A DNA stretch of 64,000 nt from Thermopetrobacter sp. TC1 (GTDB taxonomy: Bacteria; Pseudomonadota; Alphaproteobacteria; Rhizobiales; Aestuariivirgaceae), in NCBI RefSeq assembly GCF_000746275.1, contig NZ_KN050828.1:351384-415383 (forward strand), in the 5' to 3' direction. Within the stretch, counting starts at the first letter, position 1; the number at the start of each line of letters is the position of its first letter. Under the pieces are notes generated by a model that saw only the letters and a list, made by a program, of their open reading frames with translations, was not told the DNA's origin and did no database searches. This document shows positions 19,474 to 28,461 of the stretch, piece after piece. Made by a program: the position numbers and the translations under genes.

Positions 19474-22128
19474 TCAGGCCGCCTGAGCCGCGGCTTGTGC
19501 CTCGATGCGCTTCTTTCTCCGCCATTGTGCGAGCATGACCAGGCCAAGCAGCAGCAAGGCAGGGATGTAGAAGACCTCCTTGGGCATGCGCTCGGCCTTG
19601 GAATAGGCCCTGGCCACGAGCACGGGCTTGTCGCCGTAGAAATCGAAAGTGCGGGCCAGATCGAAGAACGGCGTGCCCGGCATGGGCTCTTCAAGAACCG
19701 CCTTGCCGTCCTTGATGGTGATCATCAGGCCCGATTTCGCCAGCCGGTCCTTGCCTGTTGCACCCTTTTGCAGTTCCACGTTGATGAAGGTGCCCTTGAT
19801 GCGGTCGGGATCATTGAAGTCCGGCCCCTCGATGCGCAGGCGCAAGAGAGTGCCGGGCTCAGCCTTCTGGGCCAGTTCAAACACCTGGCTTCCGGCATGC
19901 TCGACGAAGGGCGGCTGCACCTTGTCCAGCCAGAAGCCGGGGCGGAACAGCGTGAAGGCCACCAGCAGCAGGGCGACAGTCTCCCACCACTTGTTGCGCA
20001 CGAACATGTAGCCCTGAGTGGCGGATGCGAACATCAGCATGGCGATCACGCCAATGATGAAGACGAATATGCCTTTCCACACCGTCACGTCGATGAGCAG
20101 CAGCTCGGTGTTGAAGACGAAGAGGAACGGCAGGATGGCGGTGCGGATGTCATACATGAAGCCCTGCACGCCGGTCTTGATCGGATCACCGCCGGAGATG
20201 GCCGCAGCGGCAAAGGCGGCCAGGCCCACCGGCGGCGTATCATCGGCGAGAATGCCGAAATAGAACACGAAGAGATGAGCCGCCACTGCCGGCAGCAACA
20301 GGCCGTTTTGCGCCCCCACAGAGAGGATCACCGGCGCCATCAGCGAGGAGACGACGATGTAGTTGGCCGTGGTGGGCAGGCCCATGCCAAGGATGAGGCT
20401 CATCACCGCCACCAGCAGCAGCATGACAATCAGCGAGCCGGCGGAGAGATACTCGACGAAGGAGCCGATGACCTGATGGGCGCCGGTGAGGCTGATGGTA
20501 CCGACGATGATGCCGGCGGCGGCTGTGGCCACGGCGATGGCGATCATGGAGCGGGCGCCGGCGATGAGGCCGTCCACCCATTCCCGGAAACCCCGCCAGA
20601 GCTGTTCGCCAATGCGCAAATCGCCCCGGAAGAAGCCTTTCAGCACATGCTGGGTGAGGGCGATGAAGGTCATCAGCACAACGGCATAGTAAGCGGCCGT
20701 GGCGGCGGATGTGCGTTCCACCATGATCAGCCAGATGAGCAGGATGATGGGCAGGATGTAATACAGGCCCTTGATCGCCGTCTCGCCGGCGCGCGGCAGC
20801 TCGGTGATCGGGGCGTTGGGATCATCCGCCTCCAGATCGGGATAGCGGGCCGCACGCCAGACGAGGATCAGATAGGCGGCGAGCAGCATAAGGACCACGA
20901 CCGAATAGGTTATGCCGGGGAAGGCAACCTTGATCCAGCCAAGGCCGTAATAGACGGCACCGAACAGGATCATCATGCCCAAGAAACCGGCCATGAACAG
21001 CATCAGGCTCTGGGCCTTGGTGCGGCCGGTTTCCGGCTTGGGCAGGCCCTTCAACCCCAGCTTCAGCGCCTCCAGATGCACGATGTACACAAGCGCAATG
21101 TAGGAAATCAGCGCCGGCACGAAGGCATGCTTTACCAGCTGGAAATAGGGCGTGCCGGTGAACTCGGCGATGAGGAAGGCGGCGGCGCCCATCACCGGGG
21201 GCGTGAGCTGGCCGTTGGTGGAAGAGGCTACCTCAACGGCACCGGCCTTCTCCGGCGTGAAGCCCGTGCGCTTCATCAGCGGAATAGTGAAGGTGCCGGT
21301 GGTGACCACATTGGCGATGGAAGAGCCGGAATAGAGACCGGAGAGGCCGGAAGCCACCACGGCCGCCTTGGCCGGGCCGCCGCGCAGATGCCCGAGAAGG
21401 GCGAAGGCGACCTTGATGAAATAGCCACCGGCACCGGCCTTCTCCAGAATGGCGCCGAAAAGGACGAAGAGGAAGATAAGCGTGGTGGACACCTCCAGCG
21501 GCTTGCCGAAGACGCCCTCCTCCTGCATCCAGAAATGCCACATGGCCTTGGAGAAGGACGCGCCCTTCCACTGGATCACCTCGGGCACCCAGCCCTTGTC
21601 GCCAAAGAAGACGTAAAGAAGGAACACGGAGGTGACGATCACCAAAGGCAGGCCGAGAGCGCGATAGGTGGTGACCATCAACAGAATGATACCGACCGCG
21701 GAAATCCACAGATCGGCCGTTGTGGGCAGGCCGGCACGCTCTGCGATCTGATCCTGAAAGACAACGGCATAGAGCGTAACGACAATGCCAATGACAGCCA
21801 GCGCCCAGTCATACCACGGAATCCTGTCGCGTGGGCTGGACTTGAACAGCGGAAAGGCCATGGCGGCCAGAACCAGGGCGAAAGCCAGGTGAATGCGCCG
21901 GGTCTTGACCGATCCCATGTAGAACTGAATGTCGAAGCCGATGTTGCGGGCCCATTCCTGCAGCAGGGCCGGCAGCGGCGAGGCGATGTAGATCTGATAG
22001 AGCGACCAGGCGATGCAGATGCCGATCATGATCTTGCCGGCAACACCGACAGGATTGCGGGCACCTGCATCGACCTCCGCCGCCAGTTCCTCGGCGTCGA
22101 TCTGATGGACGCGACCATCCTTGGCCAT
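19474..22128 (-). CDS. TRAP transporter fused permease (4TM/12TM, TAXI type)
   Basis: An 884-residue inner-membrane protein that fuses the small (DctQ-like) and large (DctM-like) TRAP permease subunits. Many hydrophobic helices are visible. The DctM part shows FLFVLFGAILEKAGAGGYF, VVASGLSGLYSGSSIANVV, TPPVMGAAAFLIAEF and MGLPTTANYIVVSSLMAPV. The C-terminal 200 residues form a DUF3394-like domain (from about GYMFVRNKWWE to the last helix). TRAP systems import organic acids with a sodium or proton gradient; TAXI types use an unrelated binding protein, encoded just upstream here. The substrate is unknown. Glutamate and 2-oxoglutarate are reported for some TAXI systems. Confidence 0.95.
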   Translation of the reverse strand: MAKDGRVHQIDAEELAAEVDAGARNPVGVAGKIMIGICIAWSLYQIYIASPLPALLQEWARNIGFDIQFYMGSVKTRRIHLAFALVLAAMAFPLFKSSPRDRIPWYDWALAVIGIVVTLYAVVFQDQIAERAGLPTTADLWISAVGIILLMVTTYRALGLPLVIVTSVFLLYVFFGDKGWVPEVIQWKGASFSKAMWHFWMQEEGVFGKPLEVSTTLIFLFVLFGAILEKAGAGGYFIKVAFALLGHLRGGPAKAAVVASGLSGLYSGSSIANVVTTGTFTIPLMKRTGFTPEKAGAVEVASSTNGQLTPPVMGAAAFLIAEFTGTPYFQLVKHAFVPALISYIALVYIVHLEALKLGLKGLPKPETGRTKAQSLMLFMAGFLGMMILFGAVYYGLGWIKVAFPGITYSVVVLMLLAAYLILVWRAARYPDLEADDPNAPITELPRAGETAIKGLYYILPIILLIWLIMVERTSAATAAYYAVVLMTFIALTQHVLKGFFRGDLRIGEQLWRGFREWVDGLIAGARSMIAIAVATAAAGIIVGTISLTGAHQVIGSFVEYLSAGSLIVMLLLVAVMSLILGMGLPTTANYIVVSSLMAPVILSVGAQNGLLLPAVAAHLFVFYFGILADDTPPVGLAAFAAAAISGGDPIKTGVQGFMYDIRTAILPFLFVFNTELLLIDVTVWKGIFVFIIGVIAMLMFASATQGYMFVRNKWWETVALLLVAFTLFRPGFWLDKVQPPFVEHAGSQVFELAQKAEPGTLLRLRIEGPDFNDPDRIKGTFINVELQKGATGKDRLAKSGLMITIKDGKAVLEEPMPGTPFFDLARTFDFYGDKPVLVARAYSKAERMPKEVFYIPALLLLGLVMLAQWRRKKRIEAQAAAQAA

Positions 22129-22251
22129 GGCAGAACCCCCTCCCTCGTTACGTACACCCCCGGTTCATCTTTCTGTTCTGACTGAGGGCGTTCCCTTTCC
22201 ACACATTCACAAACCGATGCACAAATTCAATCGAATGGTGCCTAAACGAAA

Positions 22252-22282
22252 CGAGGGGAAAGGCTGCAGGCCTTTCCCCTCG
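22252..22282 (-). terminator. Strong stem-loop between TAXI binding protein and TRAP permease
   Basis: A perfect 12-bp stem (CGAGGGGAAAGG at 22252-22263 with 22271-22282) and a 7-base loop, 13 bases after the binding-protein stop. There is no long U tract, so it may act as a partial terminator or as an mRNA 3'-end stabiliser that raises binding-protein output over permease, a common pattern in transport operons. Confidence 0.6.
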
Positions 22283-22294
22283 CGGTATGCGGAC

Positions 22295-23272
22295 TTATTT
22301 GATCCAGCCGCGCTCCTTGTAATACTTCACGGCGCCGGGATGCAGCGGCGCGGAGAGCGAAGCGGAGATCATCTCCTCCGGCTTCAGGTGCGAATAGGCC
22401 GGATGCAGCTTCTTGAAGGCGTCGAAATTGTCAAAGACGCTCTTGACCAGCTCGTAGACCACCTTCTCCGGCACCTTGGCCGAGGTGACGAGCGTGGCGC
22501 GCACGCCCCAGGTCTGCACGTCTTCCTTCTGCTGCGGATAGAGATCCGCCGGGATCACGGCAAAGCTGTAATACGGGGTCTTCTTGACCAGCTCGTCGAT
22601 CTTGGGCGCCCGGGCGTTCACGATCTTGGAATCACAGGAGGCAAGCGTCTCCTGAATGAGCGCATTGGGATGACCGACGAGATAGAAATAGGCGTCGATC
22701 TTGTTGTCGCACAGCGCCTGACCCGTCTCGGAGGCCTTCAGCTCCGCAGCGAGCTTCAGATCGGAGCGCTTCCAGCCCAGGGTCTTCTCGACAACTTCCC
22801 AGGTGCCGCGCTGGCCGGAGCCCGGGTTGCCGATGTTCACGCGCTTGCCCTTGAGGTCAAGAATGCCATTGATGCCGGCATCCTTGCGCACGACGATGGT
22901 CACAGGCTCCGGATGAATGGAGAAGACCGCGCGCAGCTCCTTGAACGGGCCCTTGTCCTTGAACTTCGACGTGCCGTGATAGGCATGATACTGCCAGTCA
23001 GACTGGGCGACGCCAAACTCCAGCTCGCCGGAGCGAATGGCGTTGATGTTGTAGATGGAGCCGCCGGTGGATTCCACCGAGCAGCGGATGCCGGTCTCCT
23101 TGCGGCGCTTGGCCATCATGCGGCAGATGGCGCCACCGGTGGGATAGTACACGCCGGTGATGCTGCCCGTGCCAATGGAAATGAAGGTCTGGCCGGCAGC
23201 AGCGGGCTGCGCGACGAAAGAGGCTGCGACGAGGCCCACGGCCGCTGCCGCACCCATGACGAACTTCTTCAT
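22295..23272 (-). CDS. TAXI-family TRAP transporter solute-binding protein
   Basis: A 325-residue periplasmic binding protein. An N-terminal signal peptide is clear (MKKFVMGAAAAVGLVAAS, cleavage after AAA near residue 26). The TAXI signature follows directly: ISIGTGSITGVYYPTGGAIC. Later motifs are GELEFGVAQSDW, VNIGNPGSGQRGTWEVVEK and KIDAYFYLVGHPNALIQE. It is the first gene of an operon with the fused permease and a universal stress protein. The ligand cannot be told from sequence. Confidence 0.95.
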   Translation of the reverse strand: MKKFVMGAAAAVGLVAASFVAQPAAAGQTFISIGTGSITGVYYPTGGAICRMMAKRRKETGIRCSVESTGGSIYNINAIRSGELEFGVAQSDWQYHAYHGTSKFKDKGPFKELRAVFSIHPEPVTIVVRKDAGINGILDLKGKRVNIGNPGSGQRGTWEVVEKTLGWKRSDLKLAAELKASETGQALCDNKIDAYFYLVGHPNALIQETLASCDSKIVNARAPKIDELVKKTPYYSFAVIPADLYPQQKEDVQTWGVRATLVTSAKVPEKVVYELVKSVFDNFDAFKKLHPAYSHLKPEEMISASLSAPLHPGAVKYYKERGWIK

Positions 23273-23505
23273 GTCTGTGATCCTCCCTCGTTCTTGGGTA
23301 TGGGGATGTCAAAAGATTGAAAGCCGGAAAAGACTAGGCGCAAACGCCATCGATGACAACCTTCCGTGGGCTATTGTGGCCAATTTTTCGATCCTCTTTT
23401 CAACCCGATCTTCCTCACGCCCCTTGCGCGTTCAAGCCCTGAGGGGTAGCGAGGGAAACATCCCACGCAACACTCATTCGGATGACGAGACGGGAGCGCG
23501 TCCTG

Positions 23506-25221
23506 ATGAAAAGCATCCGCCTGCTGTTTGAGGTGCTGGCCCGCTTCGGCAAACTTCGCGCCGTGGCGCTCCTGCTCATGCTGCTCGTCAACAGCGTGCT
23601 GGAAGGACTCGGCATCGCCACACTGCTTCCGCTGTTGTTCGTGGCCGTCGGGCAGGATCCGGCAGAGCAGAAATCGCCCGTGGCACGCATTGTCGCCGAA
23701 AGCATCGAAAAACTGGGGCTGCCGCTCGATCTGCCGGTTCTGGCCACCCTCGCCGCCGGGCTGCTCATCCTGCGGGAGCTTGTGGGCTTTCTCATTCGCA
23801 CCTATGCCGGTTTCGTTGCTGCGGACATCACAACCGCCTTCCGGCGGAGGATGCTGGAGCTGCTCTCCTGTGCGGACTGGAGCTATTTTCAAAATGCCAT
23901 GACCGGGGGGCTCAATGTCTCGCTGCTTCAATTCACGGCAGCGGGCGCACGTTCCATGGAAATTGCCCTGCAAACGGCAACGATCGGCATCCGCACGGCC
24001 ATCTATGTCGTGATGATCATTCTCATGTCCGGCCCCCTGGCCTTTTATGTCTTCCTGGCCACGGTGACGCTTTTCGCGCCGCTGTTCATTCTTGTGCGCC
24101 TGACCCGCAAATACAGCCGCAAAATGGCTGATGCCACCACCGATCTCGGTTCGCAGTTCACCGATACATACGCCTCCATCAAGCCGATCAAGGCCATGGG
24201 GCTGGAACACGTGGTGCAGCCTCTGTTTCATCGTTATGTGCGGCGCCTCAACCGTCTGATGCACAAGCTCGTTCTCATTGGCTCCGGCCTGCAGGCGTTG
24301 CAAAGCCTGGCAGCGATCATTCTCGTTTTCGGCATTCTCGCCCTCGCCTTGAGCTGGCTGAAGATGTCGATCGTCGAGATCGGCGTCATGGCCGGCCTCA
24401 TGCTGACCATCGCCAAGGGTTTCACCCGTTTCCAGAACAACCTGCAAAAAGTCGCCAATACCGAACCTTTCCTTTCCCGGCTTGAGTCGTTGCTGACGGA
24501 AATGGCGGAGGCCTGCGAGCGCAAGGGAGGGCGGCCGGCACCGGCGCTGAAAAAGGGCATCACGTTCAAAAACGTGCGTTTTTCCTATCCGAAGAAGACC
24601 GTCTTTCGCGATCTCAACCTCTTTCTGCCCGCGCGGAAAATTTCCGTGATCATGGGGCCGTCCGGTGTGGGCAAGACCACGATCATCGATCTGATCATCG
24701 GGCTGTACAGCCCGCAGGAGGGCACGATCCTAATCGACGACGTGCCGCTCTCCGAAATCGATTTGCAGGACTGGCGCAAACATATCGGTTATGTGCCGCA
24801 AGAGCTCGTGCTGCTTGCCGGCAGTGTGCGCGACAACATCACGCTGGGCCAGGCCATTGATGATGACCAGGTGTGGGAGGCACTGCGGCTGGCGGGCGCT
24901 GCGAATTTCGTGCGCACCCTGCCGGAGGGCCTGAATACGGAAATCGGCGAACGGGGCCTGAAACTTTCCGGCGGTCAACGCCAACGCCTTTCCCTGGCGC
25001 GGGCTTTGGTGCGAAAGCCGCGTCTGCTCATCCTCGATGAGGTCACCTCAGCGCTGGATCCGCAAACGGAGGCCGCCCTTGTCGATCAGGTGGCGCACCT
25101 TGTGCGGGAGCGGGGGATCACCGTGGTCAGTGTCACGCATACCCAGGCCTGGAAACGGGTGGCGGATCGCCTGATCGAAGTGACGGCACGCGGTGTGCGG
25201 GAAACCGTCATGAGCCCGTGA
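23506..25221 (+). CDS. ABC transporter, fused permease/ATPase (MsbA-like exporter)
   Basis: A 571-residue half-transporter: about six transmembrane helices in the first 320 residues, then the nucleotide-binding domain. Walker A is GPSGVGKTT (near 385), the signature LSGGQRQR (near 487), Walker B LLILDEVTSALDP, followed by the switch histidine in SVTHTQAW. It would act as a homodimer exporting a lipid, peptide or polysaccharide-linked substrate; homology alone does not say which. The start at 23506 (MKSIRLLFEVLARFG) has ACGGGAGCG upstream; an ATG eight codons earlier is in frame. It stands alone, divergent from the TRAP operon and convergent with the aminotransferase. Confidence 0.9.
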   Translation: MKSIRLLFEVLARFGKLRAVALLLMLLVNSVLEGLGIATLLPLLFVAVGQDPAEQKSPVARIVAESIEKLGLPLDLPVLATLAAGLLILRELVGFLIRTYAGFVAADITTAFRRRMLELLSCADWSYFQNAMTGGLNVSLLQFTAAGARSMEIALQTATIGIRTAIYVVMIILMSGPLAFYVFLATVTLFAPLFILVRLTRKYSRKMADATTDLGSQFTDTYASIKPIKAMGLEHVVQPLFHRYVRRLNRLMHKLVLIGSGLQALQSLAAIILVFGILALALSWLKMSIVEIGVMAGLMLTIAKGFTRFQNNLQKVANTEPFLSRLESLLTEMAEACERKGGRPAPALKKGITFKNVRFSYPKKTVFRDLNLFLPARKISVIMGPSGVGKTTIIDLIIGLYSPQEGTILIDDVPLSEIDLQDWRKHIGYVPQELVLLAGSVRDNITLGQAIDDDQVWEALRLAGAANFVRTLPEGLNTEIGERGLKLSGGQRQRLSLARALVRKPRLLILDEVTSALDPQTEAALVDQVAHLVRERGITVVSVTHTQAWKRVADRLIEVTARGVRETVMSP

Positions 25222-25267
25222 ACTTTCTTGAACGATCAGGCAAAAGCCAGACCGGTGCGCGTATCAT

Positions 25268-26662
25268 TCATTCATCGCCGGCCTGGGCGCGGGCTTCGGC
25301 AATGGCGTCATCAATGGCGCGGGAAAGCTTGTCCACCAGCTCCGTCATGTGACGCTCCTCCATGATGAACGGCGGCGCCAGAAGCACGTGATCACCGGAG
25401 AAGCGGTCCTTGGTGCCGGACATGGGATAGCAGATGAGACCATGCTCCATGGCCTTCATCTTGATGCGGGCAGCCAGCTTCCAGGAGGCCGGGAACGGCT
25501 CCTTGCTCTCGCGATCGGCAACGATTTCCAGCCCGCGGAACATGGCGCGGCCGCGAATATCGCCAATGTGGGGATGCTCGCCGAAACGCTCTTTCAGCAT
25601 GGCATACAGGCGCTCGCCCATGGCGGCGGAACGCGCCACGAGACCGCTTTCATCAAAGACCTTGAGTACGGCGGCACCGGCGGCACAGGCGGTGGCATGG
25701 CCCACATAGGTGTGGCCATGGGCGAAAGCGCCGGATTTCTTCTCGATTTCGGCCACAATCTCCTCACGCACCATCATGGCGCCGATGGGCTGATAGCCGC
25801 CGCCCAGGCCCTTGGCCAGGGTGATGATGTCCGGCACGAAGTCGTCCTGCTCATAGGCGAAGAGCGTGCCGCAGCGGCCCATGCCGCACATCACCTCGTC
25901 GATGATGAGCAGAACGCCATACCTGTCGCAGATCTCGCGGATGGCGCGGAAATAGCCCTTCGTCGGCGGCACGGCGCCCAGGGTCGCGCCCACGACCGTC
26001 TCGGCAATGAAGGCAAAGACGCGCTCCGGCCCGATATCGAGAATGGCATCCTCCAGCGCGCCGGCAACACGGCGGGTATAGTCCTCCTCGCTCTCGTGCG
26101 GACGGCGCCAGCGATATTCATAGCAGGGCACGATCTTGCGCGCCGTGGGCATGAACAACGGCGCGAAGGGATTGGGCGAGGGATGCGGCCCGCCCAGCAT
26201 TGGCGTGCGGCCGGAAATGGACATGCAGCCGATGGTGGAACCATGATAGCTCTGACGGCGGGAGATGATGTGATCCCGCGTCTCCTGGCCGCGTTCGATC
26301 TGGATCTGGCGCGCCAGCTTGATGGCCGCCTCGTTGGCTTCCGAGCCGCCGGAAAGGAAATAGACACGCCATTCGCCGCCGGGGGCCTTCTCCGAGAGCA
26401 GATCCGCCAGCTCCTCAGCGGGATCGTTGGTGAAGAAGGCGGTGTGCGCATAGGGCATGCGGTCCAGCTGGCGCTTGATCGCCTCTATCACCGCCGGATG
26501 GCCATGTCCGAGACAGGAGACGGCAGCACCGCCCGATGCGTCGAGATAGGCCTTGCCGTCACGGTCGTAGATGTAGACGCCTTCCGCCCGCACCGCGCGC
26601 GGAAGCTCCACGGTGAGCGACCGATGCAGAACGTGGGTGTGATGGGGAACGGGAATGGGCAT
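25268..26662 (-). CDS. Class III (PLP-dependent) aminotransferase
   Basis: A 464-residue fold-type I aminotransferase. Visible features are the N-terminal YIYDRDGKAYLDASGGAAVSCLGHGHP, the PLP-phosphate region SGGSEANEAAIKLAR, SYHGSTIG, the PLP-ring aspartate in LLIIDEVMCGMGRCG and the Schiff-base lysine in ITLAKGLGGGYQPIGA (near residue 281). The family includes omega-amino acid:pyruvate and taurine-type transaminases and some ectoine enzymes; the exact substrate is not readable. The start at 26662 (MPIPVPHHTH) was preferred to the longer frame. It is divergent from glycerate kinase with about 90 bases between them, so a shared promoter region and linked three-carbon/amino-acid metabolism are possible. 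Confidence 0.88.
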   Translation of the reverse strand: MPIPVPHHTHVLHRSLTVELPRAVRAEGVYIYDRDGKAYLDASGGAAVSCLGHGHPAVIEAIKRQLDRMPYAHTAFFTNDPAEELADLLSEKAPGGEWRVYFLSGGSEANEAAIKLARQIQIERGQETRDHIISRRQSYHGSTIGCMSISGRTPMLGGPHPSPNPFAPLFMPTARKIVPCYEYRWRRPHESEEDYTRRVAGALEDAILDIGPERVFAFIAETVVGATLGAVPPTKGYFRAIREICDRYGVLLIIDEVMCGMGRCGTLFAYEQDDFVPDIITLAKGLGGGYQPIGAMMVREEIVAEIEKKSGAFAHGHTYVGHATACAAGAAVLKVFDESGLVARSAAMGERLYAMLKERFGEHPHIGDIRGRAMFRGLEIVADRESKEPFPASWKLAARIKMKAMEHGLICYPMSGTKDRFSGDHVLLAPPFIMEERHMTELVDKLSRAIDDAIAEARAQAGDE

Positions 26663-26753
26663 GGCGGTTGACCTCGCGCATATGCCCTGCGACAAGATGT
26701 CCGACCTGGATGACAGGCATATACGCCTCTCGCACACGCTTGCCAATGCAAAA

Positions 26754-28367
26754 ATGCAGGATCATACGAAAGTCGCATTCGCCATTCTGAAGCGTCTGTT
26801 TTCCGCCGCTGTCGCCGCCGCCGATCCGCTGCGCGTAGTGCCGCCGGCATTGCCGAAGCGCCCTCCCGGGACGGTCACCGTGCTCGGGGCCGGCAAGGCG
26901 GCCGCGGCCATGGCCAGGGCGGTTGAGCAGACATGGGGACCGCCGTTGCGCGGGCTTGTTGTCGTGCCGGACGGCTATGCGCTGCCGCTTGCGCATATCG
27001 AGGTGGCAACGGCCTCTCATCCGGTGCCGGATGAACGGGGCGAAGCGGCGGCGAAACGGATGATGCAGATGGCTTCGGCGCTGGGGCCGGAGGATTTTCT
27101 GCTCGTGTTGCTCTCCGGGGGCGGCTCGGCGCTTTTGCCCCTGCCGGTTCCCGGCCTGTCCCTGCGGGAGAAACAGGCCATCACCCGCGCCCTGCTGGCC
27201 AGCGGCGCCGACATTCACGCCATCAACACCGTGCGACGGCGGCTTTCTCTCATCAAGGGCGGCGGCCTCTTGAATGCGGCGCATCCTGCCCGCGTTCTGA
27301 CACTGGCCATTTCCGATGTGGTCGGCAACGATCCCCTGGCCATCGCCTCCGGCCCCACCGTGCCGGATGACACGCCTGCGCAAATTGCCCTGGAGATTTG
27401 TGCGCGGCATGATGTGCCCCTGCCGCCGGGGGTATGCCGCCTGTTAAAGGAACAGGCCGACCTTGAGAGAAAGGGCCCGCCCACGGACTCCGGCTTTGCC
27501 CCTTTCGATCACACTACACGATACCCGCATCGTCATACCGGCGAAAGCCGGTATCTCAGGCCATCGACTCATGCGTTTGCGGCCCAAGCCCCCGGCTTTC
27601 GCCGGGGTGACGAGAACGATGGCAACATTGTGTCGTGCAGTCGGCCTTTCGATTCCGGGTGGGGAGAACGCCATGAAAGCCCCTGGACTTACCGGATTAT
27701 CGCCACGCCGGAGCGGGCGCTTTTGGCCGCGGCGGCCATGGCGCGCCGGATGGGGCTTGCGGTGATGCACCTGGGCGCGCACATCACCGGCGAGGCCCGG
27801 CAAGTGGCACGCAGGCATGCGCGGCTGGCCGGTCTGATCGCGGGCGGGCATCACGCCTTGAGGCCGCCGGCCGTGATACTTTCCGGCGGAGAGCTGACGG
27901 TCACGCTTGGTGAAAGACCGGGAGCGGGCGGCCCCAATGCCGAATACGCCCTCGCCCTGGGGCTGGCGTTATGGCCGCATCGCCAGCGCCATCGCATTCA
28001 TGCGCTTGCGGCGGACACGGACGGACGCGACGGGCCAGGCGATGTCGCCGGCGCCTTTCTTGCGCCCGACACCCTTTCTAAGGCCCGCCTTGCCGGCATA
28101 GATCCGCTCACGGCCCTGCAGCATCATGATTCGCATGCGGTTTTCAGAAGTGCCGAGGGGCTGCACACTCCACGACACATAGATCGTCATACCGGCGAAA
28201 GCCGGTATCTTAAACCATCGACTCATGCGTTTGCGGCCCAAGCCCCCGGCTTTCGCCGGGGTGAGGAGATAGGTGGCAGCGTGGTGTCGCAGAGTGTGGA
28301 GGGGCTGTTTCGCACAGGGCCCACTTACACCAATGTCAACGATTTTCGGGCCATTCTCATCACATGA
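26754..28367 (+). CDS. Glycerate 2-kinase (MOFRL family) carrying two in-frame element insertions
   Basis: A 537-residue protein of the TtuD/GckA family, which phosphorylates D-glycerate to 2-phosphoglycerate. The N-terminal domain has TVLGAGKAAAAMARAVEQ, LLVLLSGGGSALLPLPVPGLSL, HAINTVRRRLSLIKGGGL and SDVVGNDPLAIASGPTVPDD. The MOFRL domain has ILSGGELTVTLGE, GGPNAEYALALGLAL, AADTDGRDGPGDVAG and TGPTYTNVNDFRAILI. The family length is about 420-440. The excess is two 48-codon inserts (135-bp element plus 9-bp target duplication) at bases 27510-27653 and 28164-28307, which keep the frame. The first separates the N-terminal domain from the region with RIIATPERALLAAA. The second falls just before the C-terminal FRTGPT strand. 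The active-site motifs are untouched, so activity is possible but unproven. The start at 26754 (MQDHTK) is the most family-like; 26697 is an alternative. Confidence 0.88.
   Translation: MQDHTKVAFAILKRLFSAAVAAADPLRVVPPALPKRPPGTVTVLGAGKAAAAMARAVEQTWGPPLRGLVVVPDGYALPLAHIEVATASHPVPDERGEAAAKRMMQMASALGPEDFLLVLLSGGGSALLPLPVPGLSLREKQAITRALLASGADIHAINTVRRRLSLIKGGGLLNAAHPARVLTLAISDVVGNDPLAIASGPTVPDDTPAQIALEICARHDVPLPPGVCRLLKEQADLERKGPPTDSGFAPFDHTTRYPHRHTGESRYLRPSTHAFAAQAPGFRRGDENDGNIVSCSRPFDSGWGERHESPWTYRIIATPERALLAAAAMARRMGLAVMHLGAHITGEARQVARRHARLAGLIAGGHHALRPPAVILSGGELTVTLGERPGAGGPNAEYALALGLALWPHRQRHRIHALAADTDGRDGPGDVAGAFLAPDTLSKARLAGIDPLTALQHHDSHAVFRSAEGLHTPRHIDRHTGESRYLKPSTHAFAAQAPGFRRGEEIGGSVVSQSVEGLFRTGPTYTNVNDFRAILIT
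27510..27644 (+). mobile_element. MITE-like 135-bp element, copy 1 (in glycerate kinase)
   Basis: A 135-bp insert flanked by a perfect 9-bp target duplication CCTTTCGAT (27501-27509 and 27645-27653). The ends form an imperfect terminal inverted repeat (left CACACTACACGATAC, right end reversed CCGACTGCACGACAC, 11 of 15). Inside are two hairpins: ATACCGGC-GAAA-GCCGGTAT and CCCCGGC-TTTC-GCCGGGG. There is no transposase. In the host frame it reads HTTRYPHRHTGESRYL... to ...PGFRRGDENDGNIVSC without a stop. Confidence 0.85.
28164..28298 (+). mobile_element. MITE-like 135-bp element, copy 2 (in glycerate kinase)
   Basis: Same length as copy 1, flanked by a perfect 9-bp target duplication GAGGGGCTG (28155-28163 and 28299-28307). 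The terminal inverted repeats are better kept: CACACTCCACGACAC against CACACTCTGCGACAC (13 of 15). The core hairpins are identical to copy 1. It is inserted in the same orientation and the same codon phase, reading HTPRHIDRHTGESRYL... to ...PGFRRGEEIGGSVVS in the host protein. Confidence 0.87.
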
Positions 28368-28461
28368 ATTCTCGTGTCGCGTGTGTCGATAGGAGTGGGA
28401 AGTCACGAATCTGCCTGAAACATCAGTTGTCTTTGCGCGCAAAGGCATTACGTTCAGGTAC

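Noticed and set aside
19468-22185. Very long open frame on the plus strand opposite the TRAP permease
   Set aside because: Its composition (many Glu/His/Gly/Asp repeats) is what a GC-rich antisense frame gives. The minus strand encodes a clearly conserved transporter.
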